DNA of 64,000 bases from Betaproteobacteria bacterium (GCA_009377585.1 WHTS01000005.1:7179-71178), one strand, 5' to 3'; numbered from the stretch's first letter, positions 36,644 through 45,660 are shown. The notes: generated by a model not told the origin, from the sequence alone. Numbers and translations are program-made.

Positions 36644-38797
36644 GTGTCGCAGAGCAACCCGTCCGCCGCTTCGCCCACCGACTTCGACCGGCTTTTCAGC
36701 CCCCGCGGCATTGCACTCGTCGGCGCATCGGCCACCGCCAGCAGCGTGGGCGGGCAGCCGCTTCGCTTCCTCACCGAGTTCGGCTATGCCGGCCGGGTCT
36801 ATCCGGTGAACCCGAAATACCCTGAGCTCAAGGGTCTCACCTGCTATCCGGACGTGCGCGCGGTGCCTGATCCGTGCGATCTGGCGATCATCGTGGTCGG
36901 CGCGCGCCATGTGCCCTCGGTGATCGATCAATGCGGCAGCCGCGGCATCCCGTTCGCCATCGTGCTGAGCGCCGGCTTCCAGGAAATCGGCAGCCGCGGC
37001 GCGGACAACCAGCGCGCGCTCGAGCAGGCGCTTGCGCGCAATCCGGTGCGCATCGTCGGACCGAACTGCATTGGGGTGCTCAACCTGAACGAGCACATCC
37101 ACGCCGGCTTCGGCGGAGCGATGTCGAATCCGAACCTTCGGCCGGGGCGTCTGGCGATGGTCACGCAAAGCGGCGGCTTCGGCTTCGGTGTGGTGGCTGC
37201 GGCCGACCTGCAGGGCGTCGGATTCAACTACATCGTCTCTACCGGCAACGAGACGAGCATCAAGGCGACCGAGTTCATCCGCTATCTGCTCGAGCGCGAT
37301 GACACCGATGCGGTGGTCGCATACCTCGAAGGCAGCACCGACGGGCGCGGCCTGCTCGAGATCGGCCGGCGCGCGCTCGAGCTGGAAAAGCCGGTGCTCA
37401 TGTGGAAGGTCGGCAACTCGCGTTCCGGAAAGCGCGCCGCCACCTCGCACACCGGACGGCTGAGCGCGGGGCCGGAGCTCTTCCGGCGCGCGGTGGAGCA
37501 AGGCGGCTTCATCGAAGTCGGCGACACCGACGACGTGGTCGACCTCGCGCAGTTCCTTAGCTATCGCAAGCGCGCCAAGGGCAATCGCACGGTCATCCTG
37601 ACGCTCTCCGGCGGCGCCGGCGTGCTGGTCGCCGATCTGTGCGAAGCGCACGGGTTCGAAGTGCCCGAGACTTCCGCCGAAACGATCGCCAAGCTCAAAC
37701 CGCTCGCGCCCGAGCTCGGCTCGCTGACGAACCCGATCGACCTGACGCCGCAAGGCTACGACGACGGATTCGCCGCCTACAACCGCGTGATCGACACGGT
37801 GCTCGCCGCGCCCGAGTTCGACCAGGCGATCGTGCGCTCCGCGCCGGGCTCGATCGCATCGGCATGGGCGCCCGGCTTCGTCGCGGTGGCCGCGCGCAGC
37901 GACAAGCCCGTCACGCTGCAATGGGGCTCGGGCTCGGAGCGCAACCAGGAAGCGTTCGACATCGTTCGCCGAGCCGGCATTCCGTCGTTCCTGTCGCCGC
38001 GGCGCTCCATGAACGCGCTCGGCGCGATGTACCGTTTCGGCCTCAAGGCGCAACGGCTCGAAGCGCGAATCCAGAAGGCAGGCGATCGCCCCGTGCCGCC
38101 GCAATCGCTCGATCTGCCGGGCGGCGGCGGCGCGCTGGGCGAGCGGCGCTCCAAACAGATCCTCGCGCGCTACGGCATCCCGGTCGTGCGCGAAACGCTG
38201 ATCGCCGAGCGCGACATCGATGCTTTGCGCACGGACGAATTCACGTTCCCGCTCGCGGTCAAGATCGAGTCGCCCGATATCGCGCACAAAACCGAAGCCG
38301 GTGCGGTGCGGCTGCGGATCGCCGACCTGCCCGCACTGCAGACAGCCGCGCGCGAGGTGATCGCCTCGGCGCGGAAGTATCGGCCCGACGCCCGCATCGA
38401 AGGCGTGCTCGCACAGGAAATGGCCGCCGGCACCGAAGTGATCCTCGGCGCGGTCGACGACCCGCATTTCGGCCCGACGGTGATGTTCGGGCTGGGCGGC
38501 GTGCTGACCGAAGTGCTGCATGATGTCACGCACCGCTTCGCGCCCTTCGACCAGGGCACGGCCCTCGACATGCTGGCGGAGATCAAGGGTGCGGCGCTGC
38601 TGCGCGGTTATCGCGGCGCACCGGCACTGGATACCGAAGCGCTCGCCGATACGCTGGCGCGCCTGTCGTGGCTGATCCACGACCATGCCGGGCGCATCGA
38701 GGAAATCGACGTGAATCCATTGTTCGTGCGCCCCCGCGGGCAAGGGGTCGTCGCGGCCGATGCATTGATCGTACTGCGTGAGGATGGCCGCTCATGA
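36644..38797 (+). CDS. ADP-forming acyl-CoA synthetase / acetate-CoA ligase family protein
   Basis: A 717-residue protein with the layout of ADP-forming acyl-CoA synthetases fused in one chain: CoA-binding domain (FSPRGIALVGASATASSVGG), succinyl-CoA-ligase-like domains (GPNCIGVLNLNEHIHAGF, MVTQSGGFGFGV, SHTGRLSAGPELF with the likely phospho-histidine), and a C-terminal ATP-grasp domain (LPLAVKIESPDIAHKTE-like, DPHFGPTVMFGLGGV, EEIDVNPLF). It would convert a carboxylate, CoA and ATP to the acyl-CoA; the acid is unknown. GTG 36644 is chosen because GGAGG lies six bases upstream and the N-terminus fits the family. A DUF35 and a thiolase gene follow. Confidence 0.88.
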   Translation: MSQSNPSAASPTDFDRLFSPRGIALVGASATASSVGGQPLRFLTEFGYAGRVYPVNPKYPELKGLTCYPDVRAVPDPCDLAIIVVGARHVPSVIDQCGSRGIPFAIVLSAGFQEIGSRGADNQRALEQALARNPVRIVGPNCIGVLNLNEHIHAGFGGAMSNPNLRPGRLAMVTQSGGFGFGVVAAADLQGVGFNYIVSTGNETSIKATEFIRYLLERDDTDAVVAYLEGSTDGRGLLEIGRRALELEKPVLMWKVGNSRSGKRAATSHTGRLSAGPELFRRAVEQGGFIEVGDTDDVVDLAQFLSYRKRAKGNRTVILTLSGGAGVLVADLCEAHGFEVPETSAETIAKLKPLAPELGSLTNPIDLTPQGYDDGFAAYNRVIDTVLAAPEFDQAIVRSAPGSIASAWAPGFVAVAARSDKPVTLQWGSGSERNQEAFDIVRRAGIPSFLSPRRSMNALGAMYRFGLKAQRLEARIQKAGDRPVPPQSLDLPGGGGALGERRSKQILARYGIPVVRETLIAERDIDALRTDEFTFPLAVKIESPDIAHKTEAGAVRLRIADLPALQTAAREVIASARKYRPDARIEGVLAQEMAAGTEVILGAVDDPHFGPTVMFGLGGVLTEVLHDVTHRFAPFDQGTALDMLAEIKGAALLRGYRGAPALDTEALADTLARLSWLIHDHAGRIEEIDVNPLFVRPRGQGVVAADALIVLREDGRS

Positions 38798-38836
38798 GCA
38801 GCCTGCGCGGTCGCTGAAGCGGAAAGGAGATCTGCC

Positions 38837-39226
38837 TTGGAACAGAAGCTGCAATCCTCGCCTTACGGCACCTTCGTCGACTACTGCAAGAAGGGCCAGC
38901 TCGCGTATCAATACTCGGTCGACGACAAGAAGGCGGTTTTCTTCCCGCGCGTCGTGGCGCCCGTATCCGGCAGCACCAATCTCGAATGGCGAGTCAGTCA
39001 GGGGCACGGGACAGTGCACGCAACCACGGTCGTGCACATGCGCGATACGCCACCGTACAACGTCGCGCTGATCGACGTCGACGAAGGCTTTCGCATGATG
39101 AGCCGGGTCGAGGACATCGATCCGATGCAGGTGAAGATCGGCATGCGGGTCAAGGTTCGCATGCATCCCGGCGACGACAAGCAGGCGCCGTATCCGGTGT
39201 TCGTGCCGGCGGAGGGCGCACGATGA
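38837..39226 (+). CDS. DUF35 OB-fold protein, thiolase partner
   Basis: A 129-residue OB-fold protein of the DUF35/Zn-ribbon family, which normally binds next to thiolase or HMG-CoA synthase and shuttles acyl-CoA. Seen: KKAVFFPRVVAPVSGSTNLE, TVHATTVVHMRDTPPYNVAL, GMRVKVRM. The N-terminal rubredoxin-like CxxC pairs common in the family are absent, so the zinc site seems lost; Cys17 is the only cysteine. TTG 38837 is the start, with AAGGAG about six bases upstream. Its stop overlaps the thiolase ATG (ATGA). Confidence 0.85.
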   Translation: MEQKLQSSPYGTFVDYCKKGQLAYQYSVDDKKAVFFPRVVAPVSGSTNLEWRVSQGHGTVHATTVVHMRDTPPYNVALIDVDEGFRMMSRVEDIDPMQVKIGMRVKVRMHPGDDKQAPYPVFVPAEGAR

Positions 39227-40400
39227 GGGGCCTCGAGCGCGGCAGCGTCGCGATCGTCGGCGCGGCCGAATCCGACCTGGGCGCGGTTGCGCCCAACACG
39301 AGCCCGATCGACCTGATGGCGCAGGCCACGCGCCGTGCGCTCGACGATTGCGGGCTGAAGCTTACCGACATCGACGGCATCTTCGCCGCCACCACCCAGG
39401 CGCGCAGCCCCACCCTGTACCTGCGCGAATATCTCGGCATCGAACCGCGTTACGCCGACAACACCATGATCGGCGGTTCGTCGTTCGAATCGCACATCGG
39501 CCACGCGCAAGGCGCGATCCAGAACGGTTGTGCGATGTCGCGCTCATCACCTATGGCAGCACGCAGCGCACGATCTCGCGCGCATCCGCGAGCCCGCGCG
39601 AGTTCAACCCCTACGAGACCGCCTACAAACCCTTCCTTCCCGCATCGGCGTATGCGCTGGCGGCCTCGCGCCATATGCACCAGTACGGCACCACGCGCGA
39701 ACAGCTGGCCGAAGTGGCCGTCTCGGCGCGCAAGTGGGCGCTGATGAATCCGCGCGCGTGGGAAAAGGAACCGCTCACGATCGAGCAGGTGTTGAACGCG
39801 GGCATGGTGAGCTACCCCTTCACGGTGCGCGACTGCTGCCTGGTGAGCGATGGCGGCGGCGCGCTCATCATGGTCTCGGCCGAGCGCGCGAAGTCACTGA
39901 AGAGCAAACCCGCCTACGTTCTGGGCGTGGGCGAGTACCTGAGCCACAACAGCATCTCGAACATGGCCGATCTCACCGTGAGCGGCGCTTCCCGTTCCGG
40001 GCCGATCGCATTCGGGATGGCGGGCTTGACGCCGTCGGACGTGAAGGCGATCGAGCTCTACGACGCGTTCACCATCAACCCGATCCTGTTCCTGGAAGAT
40101 CTCGGCTTCTGCCGCAAGGGCGAGGGCGGGCGCCTGGTGGAGAACGGCGGCATCGCGCCGGGCGGCAAGCTCGCCGTGAACACCAACGGCGGCGGCCTCT
40201 CGTACTGCCATCCCGGCATGTACGGCATCTTCCTGCTGATCGAGGCGGTGCGCCAGATTCGCGGCGAGCGCGGGCCGGCCCAGGTCGCGAACTGCGACGT
40301 CGCGCTCGCACACGGCAACGGCGGCGTGCTGTCGAGCCAGGTGACCGTGCTCCTGGGTTCGGAGAACACGGGTATAGCGCAATCGCGGCGGGCGCGGTAG
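39223..40400 (+). pseudogene. SCP2/acetyl-CoA acetyltransferase-like thiolase, single-base frameshift
   Basis: The N-terminal part reads MRGLERGSVAIVGAAESDLG to HIGHAQGAIQNG, then the frame is lost at about 39526-39530; the rest continues in the next frame (CDVALITYGSTQRTI, RDCCLVSDGGGALIMVSAE, IELYDAFTINPILFLEDLGF, NTNGGGLSYCHPGMYG, to the stop at 40400). One missing base explains it. Apart from that, both halves look conserved and full length (~392 residues), as in SCP2-type thiolases found beside DUF35 proteins. A sequencing or assembly error is as likely as a real mutation. Confidence 0.85.
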
Positions 40401-40492
40401 GCTTGGTCGCGGAAGGCGGGAGGATTCGTCGGAAAGCGCACGCGGCACTCCCGGCACGCTTGCGCATTTCGTGCGTGACGAGGCCGCGCGCC

Positions 40493-41461
40493 ATGCAGAG
40501 TCACCTGCGAAGCCAGGATCGAGTCGCTCAGGCCTTGCTTCGCACGCTGATCGCCTTGCCCACGTTTCGTAACTACGCACTGCTCGGACTGCTGTCGCTG
40601 CTATGGGGCGTTTCGTACAACTTCGCCAAGGTGGCGGTCGAAACCATTCCGCCGCTCACGCTCACGGCGGCACGGGTCGCGATCGCGGCGCTGCTGCTGG
40701 GCGCCGTCCTGCGCGCTTCGGGCGTTGCCGTGTTTTCGTCGCGCTATCCCTGGCGGCTGCTGATCATCCAGGCTGCGATGATCAACATCGTGCCCTGGAG
40801 CCTGAGCGCCTGGGCCGCGCAGACGGTCGACAGCGGGCTGGTTGCGGTGCTCAACTCCACCTCGCCCATCTTCGCGTTCTTCATTACCTGGGCCATCACG
40901 CGCCACGAGCCGACGACAGGCGCCAAGCTCGCGGGCGCGCTCGCCGGCCTCGCGGGCGTCGTCCTGATCGTCGGTGTCGGCGTTGTCTCGGACATCGGTG
41001 GCCAAGTGCCGCAGCAGTTGGCCTGCGTGCTGGGTGCGATTCTGTTCGGCATCGCAGCCGTGCACGGCCGGCGCTTCGACGCCCTGCCGCCGCTGGTTCC
41101 CGCCACGCTCACGTTGATCGTCGGCGCAGCGGTGTTGATGCCCTTGAGCCTCGTCATCGACCGGCCATGGTCGCTCGCGCCGAGTCGATCGTCTCTGATC
41201 GCGGCGGGATGTCTGGCCGTCTTTTCCACGGCGGCCGCGCTCTACCTCTACTATCGGATCCTCGGCACGCTCGGCAGCATCGCGGCAGCGAGCCAAAGTT
41301 ACCTGCGGATCGTGGTCGGGGTTGCGGTCGGCATCGTGTTCCTGGGCGAGAGCCTGACCCTCGAGCGCCTTGCCGGCATCGTGCTCATTCTGGCGGGGGT
41401 GATCGCCATGACGCGGCCCGCAGCGAGCATCCGGAAGATCCAGGCGGGGGGTGCACGCTGA
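40493..41461 (+). CDS. EamA/DMT-family transporter
   Basis: A 322-residue inner-membrane protein with ten hydrophobic segments in two EamA repeats. Typical signs: LLGLLSLLWGVSYNFAKVAV at the start, ARVAIAALLLGAVL, LNSTSPIFAFFITWAI at the end of repeat one, and AASQSYLRIVVGVAVGIVFL with LERLAGIVLILAGV in repeat two. DMT carriers export metabolites or take up amino-acid-like compounds; the substrate is not predictable. ATG 40493 is likely, with possible shorter starts. It begins 92 bases after the thiolase. Confidence 0.85.
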   Translation: MQSHLRSQDRVAQALLRTLIALPTFRNYALLGLLSLLWGVSYNFAKVAVETIPPLTLTAARVAIAALLLGAVLRASGVAVFSSRYPWRLLIIQAAMINIVPWSLSAWAAQTVDSGLVAVLNSTSPIFAFFITWAITRHEPTTGAKLAGALAGLAGVVLIVGVGVVSDIGGQVPQQLACVLGAILFGIAAVHGRRFDALPPLVPATLTLIVGAAVLMPLSLVIDRPWSLAPSRSSLIAAGCLAVFSTAAALYLYYRILGTLGSIAAASQSYLRIVVGVAVGIVFLGESLTLERLAGIVLILAGVIAMTRPAASIRKIQAGGAR

Positions 41462-41541
41462 ACGTACAATCCCGAAACCGTCCCTGCCGCGCATGCGGGA
41501 GTCCAGGCGGGCTCGAACGAATCGTTCTTGCGCTTGCAAGC

Positions 41542-41599
41542 CTTCCCCTCCTGGCAAGGAGGGGCGGGACGCGCCATGCGCGGACGGGGTGGTCTAAGG
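41542..41599. repeat. Dispersed intergenic repeat, 'CCCCTCCT...GGTGGTCTAAG' family, copy 3
   Basis: CCCCTCCTGGCAAGGAGGGG (a near-perfect hairpin) is followed by CGGACGGGGTGGTCTAAGG. It is related to the units at 13991-14050 and 19967-20022. It lies between the transporter and dehydrogenase genes. Confidence 0.65.
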
Positions 41600-41663
41600 T
41601 GCGCCCCCCTTGCATATAGATGACTTCGACTCTGGCGTCGCCTCACTGAACGAGGACCAACGA

Positions 41664-42542
41664 ATGAACATCGGCATCGCCGGCACCGGCCGCATGGGCG
41701 CCGCCATCGCGCAACGCCTGTTGAACCTGGGACACACCGTGCGTGTTTGGAACCGCACGCGCGAAAGGGCAGCGGCGCTGGAGAAGGACGGCGCCATCGT
41801 TTGTGCGACGCCCGCCGAGCTTGCCGCGAGCTCCGAGGTGATCATCACCATGCTTACCGATGCAGCCGCAATCGAGCGCACATACGGCGAAGCCGACGGG
41901 CTGCTCGCCGACGAGGCACGCGGCAAGACATTCATCGAGATGAGCACCGTGCGGCCGCAGACCGAGTGCGCGCTCGCCGTTCGCATCCACGCCAAGGGCG
42001 GCGCGATGATCGAGTGCCCGGTCGGCGGCACGGTCGGCCCCGCACGCGAAGGCAAGCTGCTCGGAATCGTCGGCGGCGCTGCGGAGGATGTCGAACGCAT
42101 GCGCCCGCTGCTCGACACCTTGTGCCGGCGCTGGGAGCATCTCGGCCCGATCGGCGCGGGCGCTTCCGGAAAGCTCGCGATCAATCTTCCGCTGATGGTG
42201 TTCTGGCAAGCGTTCGGCGAGGCCCTGGCGCTGGTGCAGCACCTCGGCGTCGATGCGAACCGCCTCGTGGATCTTTTCGCCGACACGTCGGGCGGCCCGA
42301 ACGTTCTGAAAGCGCGCGGCAAGGCGCTCGCCGAGGAGATGGCGGGTGGCTATACAGGACCGGTCGCGTTCGATATCGATTCGATGCGCAAGGACCTGCA
42401 CGCAATGATCGACGACGGAAAATCCCTCGGCTACGGCATGCCGATCACATCGCAAACGCTCGCCTGCTTCGATGCGCTCGCAAGCGCGGGGCTCGGACCG
42501 AAGGATTCGGTCGTCATTCCGGTGCGTTTCGCCCAGCGCTAG
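41664..42542 (+). CDS. NAD(P)-dependent beta-hydroxyacid dehydrogenase
   Basis: A 292-residue 3-hydroxyisobutyrate-dehydrogenase-like enzyme: NAD-binding MNIGIAGTGRMGAAIAQRLL, substrate loop ECPVGGTVGPAREGKLLGIV, and catalytic-lysine helix GASGKLAINLPLMVFWQAF, with DIDSMRKDLHAMIDDGKSLG near the end. GAGGA lies about eight bases before ATG 41664. It is clearly different from the reductase at 31571 (lower motif identity), so the substrate probably differs. Its stop is directly adjacent to that of the convergent DUF3185 gene. Confidence 0.85.
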   Translation: MNIGIAGTGRMGAAIAQRLLNLGHTVRVWNRTRERAAALEKDGAIVCATPAELAASSEVIITMLTDAAAIERTYGEADGLLADEARGKTFIEMSTVRPQTECALAVRIHAKGGAMIECPVGGTVGPAREGKLLGIVGGAAEDVERMRPLLDTLCRRWEHLGPIGAGASGKLAINLPLMVFWQAFGEALALVQHLGVDANRLVDLFADTSGGPNVLKARGKALAEEMAGGYTGPVAFDIDSMRKDLHAMIDDGKSLGYGMPITSQTLACFDALASAGLGPKDSVVIPVRFAQR

Positions 42543-42764
42543 CTAGCCCTTCTTGCTTCCAAGCACGAGAAGCAATCCACCGACTACGATCGCCCCCACG
42601 CTGGCCCACACCGGGATGTCGACTGCCTGCTTCTCCTTGACGGCCAGCTCTATCGGCCCGAGCTTGAGCTCGTGGGTTTCCTTCGTGAAGCTGAAGCTAT
42701 TGAACACGACACCCAGGATACCCGCGACGATGAGTAATACGCCAACGATCTTGACCAGCTTCAT
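42543..42764 (-). CDS. Small DUF3185-like membrane protein
   Basis: A 73-residue protein with two hydrophobic helices (VKIVGVLLIVAGILGVVFN and VWASVGAIVVGGLLLVLGS) joined by a short loop. The length and pattern fit the DUF3185 family of small inner-membrane proteins, whose function is unknown. GGAGG lies seven bases before ATG 42764. The gene sits at the left edge of the cassette-like region and may belong to the stable chromosome. A short frame ending NDNVDEIRRKLGLVKEETK has its stop overlapping this ATG. Confidence 0.75.
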   Translation of the reverse strand: MKLVKIVGVLLIVAGILGVVFNSFSFTKETHELKLGPIELAVKEKQAVDIPVWASVGAIVVGGLLLVLGSKKG

Positions 42765-42862
42765 TTCGTTTCCTCCTTGACCAGCCCGAGCTTCCTGCGA
42801 ATTTCATCGACGTTGTCGTTCGACGCGCGTTGCCCGGTACACGCGCGGCTGCCGTGCCGCAA
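42761..42862 (-). CDS. Possible very short ORF or gene remnant ending at the DUF3185 start
   Basis: A 33-codon frame from TTG 42862 ends with ASNDNVDEIRRKLGLVKEETK and a TGA that overlaps the next ATG (AAATGA). The charged, helix-like end and the stop/start overlap look like a real coding end. The start is uncertain, with no clear ribosome site, and it may be the remnant of a longer gene. Confidence 0.25.
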   Translation of the reverse strand: MRHGSRACTGQRASNDNVDEIRRKLGLVKEETK

Positions 42863-42897
42863 GGCATACCGTGAGGATAACCCTACTGCCCCGGCGG

Positions 42898-43746
42898 TCA
42901 GACCTCTCGTTTGCAGATCAAGTGGCTCTGGTCGCGATAGTGCGCTCGAAGCTCATGAACGCGGAAATACCTGCCCCAGGTGGAGAACAAGAAATTCCGG
43001 TCCAGGTAATTGCGCATTCGCACACCCCTGGCTTGATCCCAATCGCGGCATCCGGGAGTTTGATAGTCGCGGTGAAAGTCCCGATACGGGATATTCCGGA
43101 GGTAGTGGTTGGCGTCCAGCACGCTGCAGATCAGGACCCCTCCCGGTCGGATGATCCGGCGCAACTCGGCGGCCCAGCGATCCATCAAGGCACAGGGGAC
43201 ATGAGTGAACACGGAATTGGCGTAGACGAAATCGAACATGCCATCGGCGTAGGGCAGCGGCGGCTCGCCGGCCGTGAGCTCGATCTGCACCCGATCGGCC
43301 AGTTTCGAGCGAGTCCATGCGACGGCCTCGGGTGTCACATCGCAACCGTACAGGTTCGCCTCGAACGGAAAATAGTGAATGATCAGCCGGCCAAAACCCA
43401 GGCCCATCTCCAGAATGTTGCGCATCCGGTTGACGGGCAAGTCGTAGTCGAGCAATTCCGTTTGGTAAGTCAAAGCACCCCGATAGCCAGAAGCAAAGAA
43501 CGCGTCTCGCTCAGCCTTGTTGGCGCGCTGTACTTTGACGATCGTCTCGAGGGGAGGAATCAGGGACGAATCAGTTTGCGACGGATGAAGGTCCAAGTCA
43601 TACGTGGTTCGGTAAAAGTCGCGGAGGACGCCGAGCCAGTAATCCCGCTCTTCCGCCCAGCCCTCGTCGAACGTGGCGCGAACGACATCGACCCCGAAGA
43701 GATTGCGAACGCCTTTACGAACCATCTTCTTCAAGACACGCGGCAT
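42898..43746 (-). CDS. Class I SAM-dependent methyltransferase (cassette-like gene)
   Basis: A 282-residue methyltransferase: SAM-binding ILEMGLGFGRLIIHYFPFEA, acidic loop YGCDVTPEAVAWTR, DFVYANSVFTHVP, and RIIRPGGVLICSVL. It is clearly a class I fold; the substrate is unknown. ATG 43746 (MPRVLKKMVRKG) is preferred to an in-frame start at 43836, because the upstream part would run into the attC-like repeat at 43813-43888. It is the leftmost gene of the array, on the same strand as the others. Confidence 0.8.
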   Translation of the reverse strand: MPRVLKKMVRKGVRNLFGVDVVRATFDEGWAEERDYWLGVLRDFYRTTYDLDLHPSQTDSSLIPPLETIVKVQRANKAERDAFFASGYRGALTYQTELLDYDLPVNRMRNILEMGLGFGRLIIHYFPFEANLYGCDVTPEAVAWTRSKLADRVQIELTAGEPPLPYADGMFDFVYANSVFTHVPCALMDRWAAELRRIIRPGGVLICSVLDANHYLRNIPYRDFHRDYQTPGCRDWDQARGVRMRNYLDRNFLFSTWGRYFRVHELRAHYRDQSHLICKREV

Positions 43747-43812
43747 AAGTCGACTCTTCTCTTGGAAACTACACTCCAACGACCTCGGGGAGTTGGCGGT
43801 GGCCAGCGTTCG

Positions 43813-43888
43813 CGATAACCGGCCGGACAACAGCAAGCGAAGCGCTCGTCTTCACTGTCGCTGCAATCCGAGGTTGAATGGGTTGAAT
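43813..43888 (-). repeat. attC-like site A (3' of the M23 peptidase gene)
   Basis: On the minus strand, ATTCAAC (fits RYYYAAC) at 43888-43882 opens the site and GTTATCG (a poor match to GTTRRRY) closes it, 76 bases in all. The centre GCGCTTCGCTTGCTGTTGTC is shared almost exactly with site B. It starts at the peptidase stop codon. Confidence 0.55.
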
Positions 43889-43889
43889 T

Positions 43890-44528
43890 TCAGTTCGTCG
43901 TGAGAAACAGTCCTCGTATGACTGGCCACGTGACGTTTTCGAACTTCTTACCCGTAAGCTCGACCGTCATGCCCGCAAAGACGGGATTCTGGCCGATTGC
44001 CTCATCGGTCAGCGAGTCTTGGACATGAAGATGGATGTGCGGAAAGTCCGAGTTACCGGAGTTGCCGCAGCGGCCGAGAACTTGGCCTACCCTGATGCGA
44101 TCTCCTTGCGCAACCGTGATGCTCTCACGTTGGAAATGCGCAAGGTAAACGAAGCGGTTTTCCGCCGCTTTGACAACCACGTGGTTGCCGGCCGGGTTGC
44201 TCAAATCCTTCGCTCCCAGGGAATTGTCGGGAAGATCCCGGACAACGCTTTCGACCACGCCATCGACCGGTGAAAGCACAGGCTCATTCCGGGAGTAGAA
44301 ATCCTGCAATCGGGATGGATTGGCGACTGACAACGCCCGCTGGCCGGGGCCGCCCAGCTTGGCGAAGTCGACTCCGAACCACTGCGCACGAACGGCCATG
44401 TGATGATTGACATTGATGGTATCGCCACCTTGGGCAACGAACCAGCGGCCGGTGAAAGGCAGTCGCAGGTCTTGCGCGAAAATCGAAGTACACGCGACGA
44501 CGAGGAGCACGAACGCCAGACGACGCAC
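43890..44528 (-). CDS. Exported M23-family metallopeptidase (cassette-like gene)
   Basis: The LytM/M23 family hydrolyses peptidoglycan cross-links. From GTG 44528 the 212-residue protein starts with a signal peptide (VRRLAFVLLVVACTSIFAQ). The zinc-site motifs are partly present: NHHMAVRAQWFGVDFAKLG has an H...D pair, and the final HxH lies in DFPHIHLHVQDS; GDRIRVGQVLGRCGNSGNSD is the usual preceding loop. An in-frame ATG at 44660 exists, 17 bases inside the cassette boundary, but the signal peptide then lies 45 residues in. One gene, one strand and a 3' attC-like site fit a gene cassette (43819-44676). Confidence 0.75.
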   Translation of the reverse strand: MRRLAFVLLVVACTSIFAQDLRLPFTGRWFVAQGGDTINVNHHMAVRAQWFGVDFAKLGGPGQRALSVANPSRLQDFYSRNEPVLSPVDGVVESVVRDLPDNSLGAKDLSNPAGNHVVVKAAENRFVYLAHFQRESITVAQGDRIRVGQVLGRCGNSGNSDFPHIHLHVQDSLTDEAIGQNPVFAGMTVELTGKKFENVTWPVIRGLFLTTN

Positions 44529-44670
44529 GGTCGCTCCGGCTACAGCGGATGACTGTCGGCGCAACACGGGCTTCAATCGGACGAGGTATGACCAACTCCA
44601 ACAGGCTACACCACAGGCCATAGCTTGCCACAACTTGAAGCCATAGGTCGACGCAGACATTGTCCGCGAC

Positions 44671-44747
44671 GCCGAACGACTGGCCGCAGGAACCCTCGGG
44701 CGAAGCCCGCTGGTGGCTGCAGCGTGCGGTTGAGCGTCAGGTTAGCC
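44671..44747 (-). repeat. attC-like site D (3' of the second methyltransferase gene)
   Basis: Minus strand: GGCTAAC (44747-44741, containing the gene's TAA stop) to GTTCGGC (44677-44671), 77 bases. The middle forms a hairpin with CGGGCTTCGCCCG. It lacks the exact CTTGCTGTTG centre of sites A and B but matches in size, end boxes and position. Confidence 0.5.
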
Positions 44748-45545
44748 TGGGACGTTTGCGCGAGCTGCCCAGGCTCGTGCAGTCAAGGAGATCGACCCAT
44801 TTGCAGCGATTGGAAGGCGATCACTTATTCGGTGCCGTAAACGTGCTCTCGCTGTCTCATCGAGCGACATAGCGTAGGCGGGGGCCGGCCCTTGGCCGCC
44901 GAGAAACGGTTGCCAGTAGTCATCGAAGTTCGCAAACGGCGTGGTTATGTCGATAGGCTTCACTTCGATTTTGTCGAGGCCGGTGCTGGTGAAGAGCTCT
45001 TCGAGTGCCTCCGGGCGGCATAGCGGGAATCGGACGCCTTCATCCAGCTTCACGCTGTCCGGGTCGATCTCGGCCGCTGCATCCCAGAAAAAACGCATAA
45101 GCTCCATTCTTCCGGCGTAATCCCAGACGTAGGCGGCGATCGTGCCGCCTTTGCCTGTTACCCGCGTCATCTCAAGGAGCGCCGCGCGCTGGTCCGGTAC
45201 GAAGTTTAGGACCAGTCCAGAGACCACCACATCGACCGAAACATCATTAAGTGGGATCGCCGTCGCGCTGCCTTGGTGGAGCGCCGCCCGGCCCTCAAGA
45301 TTCTCCTTCGCGGTCTTGAGAAATCCGTCGGAAGGCTCGACGCCCGCGACCAATGCGGGGGAACATCGGTCCAAAATCGCCGCGCAGAGCGCTCCCGTTC
45401 CGCAGCCCACGTCGAGCCACCGTCTGCCGGACGGAATATCGAGCCACGAAAGAAACTTAGGCGCGACTTGGCGGCTCCACCGGCCGACGTACTGCTCGTA
45501 TGGACTGCCGCGCTCCCACGTGTCGGACACAGGCTTGCCGCCCAT
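44742..45545 (-). CDS. Class I SAM-dependent methyltransferase (cassette-like gene)
   Basis: A 267-residue methyltransferase of the UbiE/arsM-like broad group: RWLDVGCGTGALCAAILDRC, VAGVEPSDGFLKTAKENL, VDVVVSGLVLNFVPDQ, GGTIAAYVWDYAG. Substrate unknown. ATG 45545 is chosen because AGGAGG lies eight bases upstream; a GTG at 45551 would be too close to that site. It is enclosed by attC-like sites B and D, giving a cassette of about 903 bp (44677-45579), with the stop codon inside the left end box of site D. Confidence 0.82.
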   Translation of the reverse strand: MGGKPVSDTWERGSPYEQYVGRWSRQVAPKFLSWLDIPSGRRWLDVGCGTGALCAAILDRCSPALVAGVEPSDGFLKTAKENLEGRAALHQGSATAIPLNDVSVDVVVSGLVLNFVPDQRAALLEMTRVTGKGGTIAAYVWDYAGRMELMRFFWDAAAEIDPDSVKLDEGVRFPLCRPEALEELFTSTGLDKIEVKPIDITTPFANFDDYWQPFLGGQGPAPAYAMSLDETARARLRHRISDRLPIAANGSISLTARAWAARANVPG

Positions 45546-45573
45546 GGTCACAACCTCCTACGCATCATGCGAT

Positions 45574-45654
45574 GCCCAACGACTGTGTTGGGCAGCCGGA
45601 CAACAGCAAGCGAAGCGCCGCTGTTGGATGGTCAGCTCCATCACACGGTTAGCC
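45574..45654 (-). repeat. attC-like site B (3' of the MazF/PemK toxin gene)
   Basis: Minus strand: GGCTAAC (45654-45648) to GTTGGGC (45580-45574), 81 bases; the second box fits GTTRRRY exactly. The centre CAACAGCGGCGCTTCGCTTG continues CTGTTG and folds into a hairpin with CAACAGC/GCTGTTG arms. Its left box is the exact complement of GTTAGCC at the other end of the same cassette (46299-46293), as expected when a circular cassette has been inserted. Confidence 0.65.
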
Positions 45655-45660
45655 CTCGCC

